Below are positions 34,889-41,585 of a stretch of 64,000 nucleotides of DNA, in pieces. The notes below the pieces were generated by a model, which saw only the letters and a program-made list of their open reading frames with translations, was not told the DNA's origin and searched no databases. How positions within the stretch are numbered: the first letter of the stretch is position 1; the number at the start of each line of letters is the position of its first letter. The DNA lies in assembly GCA_963799045.1 (NCBI GenBank), contig CAWCVN010000001.1, positions 62,001 to 126,000 of the forward strand. Direction: 5' to 3'. A program made the position numbers and the translations under genes. This DNA comes from DASRSS01 sp963799045. GTDB taxonomy: Bacteria; Actinomycetota; Actinomycetes; Mycobacteriales; Jatrophihabitantaceae.

Positions 34889-36057
34889 CAGAACTCCGCT
34901 CCGTCGTGGATGCGGGCGACCGGCAGTCCGGCGGCGACGATGTCACCGTTGTCGCGCAGCCACTCGGCGAGCACCCCGGCCTGCGGCGCGACGATCTCGT
35001 GCTGGTCGCGGTTGGTGGCGATGGTGCCCAGCCGGGTTCCGCGGACGATGTCTGCTCCCTCCGCGATGCCGTCAGCGCGGGTGAACACGCCCTTGGCGGG
35101 CGTGACGACGATGCGGAACTCCGGAGTGTGCTCACCCTGTGCCTGGTGCCGCGAGTCGATCAGCGACCGGGCCCGCTCGAGGTCCTCGGGAGCCTTCACC
35201 GCGAGCAGCTCGATGCCGGGCAGCTCGCGCTTGGCGATGCCGGTCAGCGTGCCGGCGGGGGCCAGTTCGATCGCCGCGCTGATCCCCAGATCCCGGCAGG
35301 TTGCCAGGCAGAGGTCCCAGCGCACCGGCAGCGTCACCTGGCGCACCAGCCGGGCCAACAGGTCGGCACCGGTGACGACCCCGGCACCGTCGGCGTTGGA
35401 CAGCAGGATGGGCCGCGGGTCGGCGACGGCGAGCCCGGTGGCGTAGCGCGCCAGGGCGTCCGCCGCGGGCTGCATGTAGTGGGTGTGGAACGCGCCTGCG
35501 ACCGCGAGCGGGCGCACCCGCGCGCCGGCGGGCGGGTGCTCGGCGAGGGCGGCCAGCCGGTCCAGCGCACCGGCGGCCACGATCTGTCCGGCCCCGTTGC
35601 GGTTGGCCGGTATCAGCCCGGCGGCCTCGATCCCGGCGGCGACCTCGTCCGGCTCACCGCCGAGCAGCGCGGACATGCCGGTCGGGGCGAGCGCGCAGGC
35701 GGCGGCCATCTCGGCGCCGCGGCGTGCGGCCAGCGCCACGGCGCCACGGCCGTCCAGCGCGCCGGAGACCGCGGCCGCGGTGAGCTCGCCGACGCTGTGC
35801 CCGGCGACGACCCGCTCGGCGTCCGGGTCGAGACCGAGCCGGTCGGCGACGATCACGCCCAGCGCGACGATGAGCGGCTGCGTGACAGCGGTGTCCTTGA
35901 TCTGCTCGGCGTCGGCGGTGGTGCCGAGCCGGGCGAGGTCCAGTCCGGCGGCCTCGGACAGCTCGGCGAGCTGCTCGGCGACGCCCGGCAGGTCCAACCA
36001 GGGTGCCAGCATGCCGGGTGACTGGGCACCCTGGCCCGGAGCGAATACGGCGATCAC
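34888..36057 (-). CDS. fabD: Malonyl-CoA:ACP transacylase with C-terminal lipoyl-like domain
   Basis: A 389-residue FabD that loads malonyl onto ACP. The N-terminal FAPGQGAQSPGM and the nucleophile Ser88 in AGHSVGELTAAAV are intact, with a late catalytic His in GAFHTHYM. The chain is about 75 residues longer than most FabD. The extra C-terminal part (311-389) contains VTPAKGVFTRADG, GTIATNRDQHEIVAPQAG and a closing GDIVAAGLPVARI, the beta-hairpin spacing of a biotinyl/lipoyl domain. The modified lysine is absent (RDQH at that place). It may be a docking module. First gene of the operon. Confidence 0.94.
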   Translation of the reverse strand: MIAVFAPGQGAQSPGMLAPWLDLPGVAEQLAELSEAAGLDLARLGTTADAEQIKDTAVTQPLIVALGVIVADRLGLDPDAERVVAGHSVGELTAAAVSGALDGRGAVALAARRGAEMAAACALAPTGMSALLGGEPDEVAAGIEAAGLIPANRNGAGQIVAAGALDRLAALAEHPPAGARVRPLAVAGAFHTHYMQPAADALARYATGLAVADPRPILLSNADGAGVVTGADLLARLVRQVTLPVRWDLCLATCRDLGISAAIELAPAGTLTGIAKRELPGIELLAVKAPEDLERARSLIDSRHQAQGEHTPEFRIVVTPAKGVFTRADGIAEGADIVRGTRLGTIATNRDQHEIVAPQAGVLAEWLRDNGDIVAAGLPVARIHDGAEF

Positions 36058-36214
36058 ACGGTCAACCTTCCTCCGCCGCCGCCGGGGACGGCGAGGGGGA
36101 CACGAACAGGGATTCCGGGTCGACGTTTGTAGGAAGTCTACATACCTGAGACGGCTCTGAGGGCGTATCGACCACCAGGCATCGACAGATCTTGTCGGGT
36201 CGGCCCAAATCTGC

Positions 36215-37393
36215 TCAGGTCAGCTCGTCGAGCCGGCCGAGCGTGAGCGCCAGCCTCAGCGCGAAGGCCGCGCGGGGGTCGCTGGGCGCCTGGCCGCACA
36301 CCTCGGCGACCCGGCGCAGGCGGTAGCGCACGGTGTTGGCGTGCACGAACAGCGCCCGCGCCGTCGCCTCCAGGGCGCCACCGGAGTCGAGGAAGGTGCT
36401 CAGGGTCTCGACCAGCACGTCGCCCGCGGCCAGCAGCGGCCGGTACACGGTGTCGACGAGGGCCTCGCGGGCGTCGACGTCGCCGGCGAGGGCCCGCTCG
36501 GGCAGCAGTGCGTCGGCATCCACCGGGCGCGGGGCCCCGGGCCAGGCCGACACCGCGCGCAGCCCGCTGAGCGCCGCCCGCGTCACGCTGCTGGCCGCGC
36601 CGACGTCCGCGGCCACCGGGCTGATCACGATCGGGCCGGGCCCGAACACCGGCACCAACTGGTGCGCCACCGCCGGCGGGTCGGCGACCCCGCCGAAGAT
36701 GACCACCAGCCGGTCGCCGTGGACGCCGGCCATGGCGTCGAGCCCCAGCCGGCGCACCAGCGCGTGGGTGTCGGCCAGCACCTCGCGCGGCGAGCCGGTC
36801 CCGGTCTGCCCGGCTTCGGGCTTGAGCCCGACGACGGCACAGATCGGCCCGCTCGAGCTCCAGCCCAGCGCGGCGAGCTGGCTGGGCAGCGGGTCGCCGA
36901 AGTCGGTGCCGCGGACCAGGCTGTCGATCACGAGCGCCTCGAGCCGGTCGTCCCACGACCCGCGCGTCTCGGCGGCCTGCGCGTACACCCGCGCGGACGC
37001 GAAGGCGATCTCCCGGCTGAAGCGCAGCAGCTCGTCGGTCACGATCGCCTCGTCGCCGGGGCAGGCGAGCAGCGGCAGTTGCTGCTCGGCCACCGCGATC
37101 GTCTCGCGCACCAGCTCGACCGTCTGCTGCAGCGTCACCGCCCGGGCCATCGCCTGCGGGGCCGCGGCGAAGACCTCGCCGGTCAGCCGCAGCACGTCGT
37201 CGGGAGAGCGCAGCCAGTCCACGTACGACTGCAGGCCGGCCTGGGCGACGAGCATGACCCAGGAGCGCTGATCGGCGGGCAGCTCACGGAACCAGGGCAG
37301 CTGCTCGTCCATCCTGGCCACGCTCTGCGTTGCCAGCCGCCCGGTCGCCTGCTCGATGCGGCGCACCGTCTCGTCCTGCAGCTTCAAACGCAC
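36215..37393 (-). CDS. fasR: PucR/CdaR-type regulator, FasR-like
   Basis: A 392-residue regulator with an N-terminal helical region, a central GGDEF-like CdaR domain, and a C-terminal PucR helix-turn-helix (ALFVHANTVRYRLRRVAEVCG). In Streptomyces, a PucR-like FasR lies immediately upstream of fabD-fabH-acpP-fabF and activates it. The same family, place and orientation here support that role. The 157-base gap to fabD would hold its site. The gene symbol rests on synteny, not on a specific residue. Confidence 0.82.
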   Translation of the reverse strand: MRLKLQDETVRRIEQATGRLATQSVARMDEQLPWFRELPADQRSWVMLVAQAGLQSYVDWLRSPDDVLRLTGEVFAAAPQAMARAVTLQQTVELVRETIAVAEQQLPLLACPGDEAIVTDELLRFSREIAFASARVYAQAAETRGSWDDRLEALVIDSLVRGTDFGDPLPSQLAALGWSSSGPICAVVGLKPEAGQTGTGSPREVLADTHALVRRLGLDAMAGVHGDRLVVIFGGVADPPAVAHQLVPVFGPGPIVISPVAADVGAASSVTRAALSGLRAVSAWPGAPRPVDADALLPERALAGDVDAREALVDTVYRPLLAAGDVLVETLSTFLDSGGALEATARALFVHANTVRYRLRRVAEVCGQAPSDPRAAFALRLALTLGRLDELT

Positions 37394-37434
37394 GGGAGCA
37401 GCCTGCCACGCCCCGCTGTCGATACGGTGAGCGC

Positions 37435-38529
37435 GTGGCGGACGCGCGTGACCCGGTCGCGGACCTGAACCGCATCGCGTTCCTGCTCGAGCGTGCCCTC
37501 GAACCGACGTTTCGGGTCAAGGCGTTCCGTACCGCGGCGGCCGTCGTGAGTGCCCTGGCGCCCGCTGAGCTGGCCGCGCGTGCCGACGCGGGGACGCTGA
37601 ACGAGCTGTCGGGCATCGGTGACGTGACCGCGCGCTGCGTCACCGAGTCGCTGCGTGGCGAGGAGCCGGTCTACCTGCGCCGGCTGGTCGCCACCGGGGA
37701 CACGCCGGTGGGCGACGCGGCCGCCGCGCTACGGGCGGCGCTGCGCGGCGACTGCCACACGCACTCGGACTGGTCCGACGGCGGCTCGCCGATCAGGGAA
37801 ATGGCGCTGACCGCCCGCGACCTGGGTCACGAGTACGTCGTGTTGACCGACCACTCGCCGCGCCTCAAGGTCGCCCGCGGCCTGACCGCCGAGCGCCTGC
37901 TGAAGCAGCTCGACGTAGTCGCCGAGCTGAACGAGGAGTTTGCCGCCGAAGGCGGCGCGCCGACCGTCGGTCCAGGCGCCTCGGCAAGCAGAGCGCCGTT
38001 CCGGATCCTGACCGGCATCGAGGTCGACATCAACGAGGACGGCACGCTGGACCAGACACCGGAGCTGCTCGCCCGGCTCGACATCGTGGTCGCGAGCGTG
38101 CACTCGAAGCTGCGGATGCCCGCCGCGGAGATGACGCCGCGCATGATCGCGGCCATCTCGAATCCGTACACCGACATCCTCGGGCACTGCACCGGGCGGC
38201 TGGTCAGGGGTGAACGGGGCCGCCGGCCGGAGTCGGAGTTCGACGCGGAGCTGGTCTTCGCCGCCTGCGCGCGCTTCGAGGTCGCGGTCGAGGTCAATTC
38301 CCGGCCGGAGCGCCAGGACCCGCCGAAGCGGCTGCTGCGGCTGGCTGTCGAGGCCGGCTGCGATTTCGCGGTCGACACCGACGCGCACGCGCCCGGGCAG
38401 CTGGACTGGCAGCTGCTCGGCTGCGAGCGTGCGGCGCGATGCGGCGTGCGTGCCGACGCGGTCGTCAACACCCGCAGCGCAGACGAGCTGGTGGCGTGGG
38501 CGGCGCAACGGCGTGACCGGGGCGCCTGA
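37435..38529 (+). CDS. PHP-domain phosphoesterase with helix-hairpin-helix N-terminus (PolX-like)
   Basis: A 364-residue protein. The N-terminal part (about 1-90) has helix-hairpin-helix features like DNA polymerase X (LERALEPTFRVKAFRTAA, then LNELSGIGDVTARCV). A PHP domain follows, with metal motifs DCHTHSDWSDGG, LTDHSPRL, ILTGIEVDIN, SVHSKLRMP and DTDAHAPGQ. No polymerase catalytic domain is present, so it resembles a PolX that kept only its DNA-binding and phosphoesterase ends. Likely a DNA repair or nucleotide phosphoesterase. Divergent from fasR across 41 bases. Confidence 0.85.
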   Translation: MADARDPVADLNRIAFLLERALEPTFRVKAFRTAAAVVSALAPAELAARADAGTLNELSGIGDVTARCVTESLRGEEPVYLRRLVATGDTPVGDAAAALRAALRGDCHTHSDWSDGGSPIREMALTARDLGHEYVVLTDHSPRLKVARGLTAERLLKQLDVVAELNEEFAAEGGAPTVGPGASASRAPFRILTGIEVDINEDGTLDQTPELLARLDIVVASVHSKLRMPAAEMTPRMIAAISNPYTDILGHCTGRLVRGERGRRPESEFDAELVFAACARFEVAVEVNSRPERQDPPKRLLRLAVEAGCDFAVDTDAHAPGQLDWQLLGCERAARCGVRADAVVNTRSADELVAWAAQRRDRGA

Positions 38530-38556
38530 CTGGCCGCCCACGCCGTTGCCACGGCG

Positions 38557-38886
38557 CTACTGCGCGGCCGAGCCGCCGGCGACCTCGTAGGACCACAGCT
38601 CGCTGTGCATGCCGACCGGTGGCGGGGTGTCGCCTCCCTCGCGCTCGGACTCGGAGCGGTGACCGTGCGCGAAGGCGGGCGAGCTCATCCACGCCTGGAA
38701 CGCCGCATCGTCACGCCAGCGGGTCAGCACCAGCCAGGTGGTGCGCTCGTCGGTCGGCTTGAGCAACTCGAAGCCCTCGAAACCGTCCTGGTCGTCCACC
38801 GCTCCGGCGCGGGCGGCGAACCGGTGCGCCAGCTCGTCGCCGCTGTCGGGGGACACGGTGATGGCGTTGATCTTGATAACAGTCAC
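38557..38886 (-). CDS. MhuD-like haem-degrading monooxygenase (ABM fold)
   Basis: A 109-residue ferredoxin-like-fold protein that aligns with mycobacterial MhuD from its first residues: VIKINAITV with Asn7, GFEGFELLKP, and RWRDDAAFQAW with Trp66. The haem-ligand His of MhuD (75) corresponds to one of the His residues in FAHGHRSE (74 or 76). MhuD opens haem to mycobilin and releases iron without carbon monoxide. The GTG at 38886 gives the aligned start. No haem transporter is adjacent. Confidence 0.82.
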   Translation of the reverse strand: MTVIKINAITVSPDSGDELAHRFAARAGAVDDQDGFEGFELLKPTDERTTWLVLTRWRDDAAFQAWMSSPAFAHGHRSESEREGGDTPPPVGMHSELWSYEVAGGSAAQ

Positions 38887-38933
38887 GCCATCGATCCTGC
38901 CACGTGCCCGCCGCACGGGTACGGGCTGCGCCG

Positions 38934-39305
38934 TCAGGGCTGAGTGCTCAGCTGCACCGTGCCCGGGTAGAACGCGACGTGCCCGGCGATCTCCGAGACG
39001 GCCGGGTACGGCGCCCGGTAGGTCCACACCGCATCGGGCAGTTCAGTGCCGTCGACGACCAGGCCGTAGTACGACGCGTCGCCCTTGTACGGGCAGTGCG
39101 TCGTGGTGTCGGATGCGCGCAGCACGGCCGGATCGACGTCCGACAGCGGGATGTAGTGCACCGGCGGATAGTTCGCTTCGCGCAGCGCCAGCGCACCGGT
39201 GGTGTCGGCGACGACCCGGTCGCCCACGCGGACGATCACCCGTGCGGCCTCGGGGGAGACCGTGATCGGGTGATCCGGCCCTGGGGTCTTGTGCGGCTTG
39301 GTCAT
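38934..39305 (-). CDS. DUF427 family protein
   Basis: A 123-residue beta-tent protein. Family features are VIVRVGDRVVADTTGAL, PPVHYIPLSDVD, a Cys-Pro-Tyr-Lys-Gly motif in THCPYKGDASYYGL, and VWTYRAPYPAVSEIAGHVAFY. DUF427 proteins are widespread in actinobacteria and have no settled activity. It lies 47 bases upstream of the MhuD-like gene on the same strand, so the two may be co-transcribed. Divergent from the pirin gene. Confidence 0.9.
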   Translation of the reverse strand: MTKPHKTPGPDHPITVSPEAARVIVRVGDRVVADTTGALALREANYPPVHYIPLSDVDPAVLRASDTTTHCPYKGDASYYGLVVDGTELPDAVWTYRAPYPAVSEIAGHVAFYPGTVQLSTQP

Positions 39306-39370
39306 GCGCAGTCCTCTCGTGGTCTGCGTCCATTGTCCGTGGCCGCGACGGCGTTTGCGAGGATGAGCGC

Positions 39371-40039
39371 GTGGCCCTGTTCCGGCGCCGGCAACCGGCG
39401 GAGACGATCAAGGTACTGCCCTCGGCCGAGCGATTCGAGACGGTCACCGACACCATCACCTCGCAGCACGTGTTCTCCGCGGGCGCGCACTACGACCCGC
39501 AGCGGGTGGGCTTCGGCGCGCTGGTCGGACTGGACGCGCACACGGTCCAGCCCGGTGCCGGCTTCGACTGGCACGCCCACCGGGGCGTGGACATCCTCAG
39601 CTGGGTGCTGGCGGGCATGCTGCGGCACGAGGATGACGCCGGTCGCGTCGAGCTGGTGACGCCGGGAGAGGTGCTGCACCAGTCCTGCGGGAGCGGTGTC
39701 CGGCACGCCGAGACCAACGCGTCGGCCAGTGAGCCGCTGACCTTCGTGCAGCTGACGCTGGTCGGCGCGTCCGGTGCGCCGGCCTGCCGGGTGGCCCGGC
39801 CGCCGCTGCTCGTGCCGGGCATCGGACTGTTCGACGTCCTGACGGGTAAGACCGAGCTGGAGATGTCCAACGCGCTGCTGTACGTCACCCGCGGCTCGTT
39901 CAACCTGACCGGTCACTTTCTGCTGCCCGGCGACTCGGCACGGATTTTTCGCACACTGCAGCTGTCCGGCAGCGGCGAGCTGCTCGTGTGGACGGCGGGG
40001 TCGCGGCACACCGACGCATCGAACGAGGGGAGCACGTGA
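39371..40039 (+). CDS. Pirin-like bicupin protein
   Basis: A 222-residue cupin of the pirin family. The N-terminal cupin has the metal motif GFDWHAHRGVDILSWVLAG with LRHEDDAG and HQSCGSGVRHAETN, which would give the His/Glu iron site. The second cupin is shorter. Pirins act as quercetinases or redox-sensing cofactors. Its stop codon overlaps the ATG of the aldo/keto reductase (TGATG), tying the two together. Substrate not predicted. Confidence 0.82.
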   Translation: MALFRRRQPAETIKVLPSAERFETVTDTITSQHVFSAGAHYDPQRVGFGALVGLDAHTVQPGAGFDWHAHRGVDILSWVLAGMLRHEDDAGRVELVTPGEVLHQSCGSGVRHAETNASASEPLTFVQLTLVGASGAPACRVARPPLLVPGIGLFDVLTGKTELEMSNALLYVTRGSFNLTGHFLLPGDSARIFRTLQLSGSGELLVWTAGSRHTDASNEGST

Positions 40040-40992
40040 TGCACACTATCGAGCTGGGCGGGCTGACCGTTTCGGCACAGGGCCTGGGCTGCATGGGAAT
40101 GAGCGAGTGGTACGGGCGCAGCGACTGGGACGAGTCGATCGCGACGATCAACCGGGCCCTGGACCTCGGCGTCACGTTCCTCGACACGGCCGACGTCTAC
40201 GGAGCCGGGCACAACGAGGTTCTCGTCGGCAGGGCGATCGCAGAGCGGCGCGACGAGGTCCAGTTGGCGACGAAGTTCGGCATCGACCGCTCCGGTGGTG
40301 ACGACCACCGCGTGATCCGCGGCGAGCGCGGGTACGTCAAGCGGGCGGCCGAGACGTCGCTGCTCCGGTTGGGTGTCGACCACATCGACCTGTACTACCT
40401 GCATCGACCACCGCAGACCGCCGAGATCGAGGAGACGGTGGCTGCCATGGGCGAGTTGGTCACCGAGGGCAAGGTGCGCCACCTCGGCCTGTCCGAGGTC
40501 GACGATGCGCTGCTGCGCCGCGCGCACGCCGTGCACCCGATCACAGCGGTGCAAAGCGAGTACTCGCTGTGGACCCGTGACCCCGAGCGCTGCGTGGTCG
40601 GCGCGCTGCGCGAGCTGGGCGTGGGGCTGGTGCCGTACTCGCCGTTGGGTCGTGGCTTCCTGACCGGGACGGTCGACCGGTCGGCGCTGGGGGAGAAGGA
40701 CTTCCGGGCAGGTAACCCCCGGTTCCAGGGCGAGGCGGGCGAGGCGAACCAGGCCATCGCCGACGCGGTGGCCCAGGTGGCCGCGCGCAAGGGCGTGACC
40801 CCCGCGCAGATCGCCCTCGCCTGGGTGCACGGCCAGGGCGCGCGGCTGGGCATCCCGATCGCGCCGATACCGGGCACGAAGCGGATCAAGTGGCTCGAGC
40901 AGAACGTCGCCGCGTTGGACGTCCAGCTCGACGACGACGATATCGCCGAACTGGACCCGCTGGGCGAGCGCGTCGTCGGCGCCAGGTACTGA
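40039..40992 (+). CDS. Aldo/keto reductase
   Basis: A 317-residue NADPH-dependent (beta/alpha)8 reductase. The catalytic residues are visible: Asp and Tyr in FLDTADVYGAGHNE, Lys in LATKFGI, and His in YYLHRPPQT. Cofactor-binding PYSPLGRGFLTG and IPGTKRIKWLEQN are intact. It resembles AKR13-type enzymes that reduce aldehydes and ketones. I use the ATG at 40039, which overlaps the pirin stop; a longer start 51 bases upstream would run into pirin. Confidence 0.93.
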   Translation: MHTIELGGLTVSAQGLGCMGMSEWYGRSDWDESIATINRALDLGVTFLDTADVYGAGHNEVLVGRAIAERRDEVQLATKFGIDRSGGDDHRVIRGERGYVKRAAETSLLRLGVDHIDLYYLHRPPQTAEIEETVAAMGELVTEGKVRHLGLSEVDDALLRRAHAVHPITAVQSEYSLWTRDPERCVVGALRELGVGLVPYSPLGRGFLTGTVDRSALGEKDFRAGNPRFQGEAGEANQAIADAVAQVAARKGVTPAQIALAWVHGQGARLGIPIAPIPGTKRIKWLEQNVAALDVQLDDDDIAELDPLGERVVGARY

Positions 40993-41019
40993 GAACGGCG
41001 CCAGGTACGGAAATCGATG

Positions 41020-41046
41020 CTGGCACTCTCCGTCCGAGAGTGCTAA
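41020..41046 (+). promoter_or_regulatory. CIRCE element (HrcA operator)
   Basis: TGGCACTC, nine bases, then GAGTGCTAA reproduces the CIRCE inverted repeat, with mismatches only at the outer bases of the left arm. It lies 69 bases before the Hsp20 GTG. HrcA binds CIRCE and represses heat-shock genes, so this Hsp20 should be heat-induced. The hrcA gene is not in the window. Confidence 0.85.
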
Positions 41047-41114
41047 TAATGGTGGTGATGCACGGTGTACCGCCCACTTGGGTGGTGGGCGGTGTAGTCG
41101 AGGAGGTGAGAGCC

Positions 41115-41558
41115 GTGCTCCGCTTCGACCCGTTCCGGGACCTTGATCGCATGACCGAGCAGCTGCTCGGCGTGCCGGCTGGTTCGGTAAGGGCACCCCG
41201 CTTCATGCCGATGGACCTCTACCGTTCCGGTGACCACTACGTCCTGCACGCCGACCTGCCGGGCGTCGACCCGGGCAGCGTGGACGTGAACGTCGAGAAC
41301 GGCACCCTCACGATCAAGGCCGAGCGCAGCGGCCGCACCGAAGACGATGTCGAGTGGATTTCGTCGGAGCGGTTCACCGGCGCGTACCTGCGCCAGCTCG
41401 CCCTCGGCGAGGGGCTGAACACCGACGCGATCACGGCCACCTACGCCAACGGCGTGCTCACCGTGACGATCCCGGTGGCCGAGCGCGCCAAGCCGCGCCG
41501 CATCCAGATCAGCACCGCTCCCGAACCCGCGGTCATCGAGTCGGCCGAGGCCGGCTGA
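41115..41558 (+). CDS. Small heat-shock protein (Hsp20/alpha-crystallin)
   Basis: A 147-residue chaperone that holds unfolding proteins. The alpha-crystallin domain runs from MDLYRSGDHYVLHADLPGVD to the late strand GVLTVTIPVAERAKPRRIQI. The typical A-x-x-x-NGVL motif is TATYANGVLTV. The N-terminal arm has FDPFRDLDRMTEQL. The GTG at 41115 has AGGAGG eight bases upstream and is preferred to the ATG at 41049. A CIRCE element upstream indicates HrcA control. Confidence 0.95.
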   Translation: MLRFDPFRDLDRMTEQLLGVPAGSVRAPRFMPMDLYRSGDHYVLHADLPGVDPGSVDVNVENGTLTIKAERSGRTEDDVEWISSERFTGAYLRQLALGEGLNTDAITATYANGVLTVTIPVAERAKPRRIQISTAPEPAVIESAEAG

Positions 41559-41585
41559 CGGCCGGCGCGGACGTCGACGCGGTCG

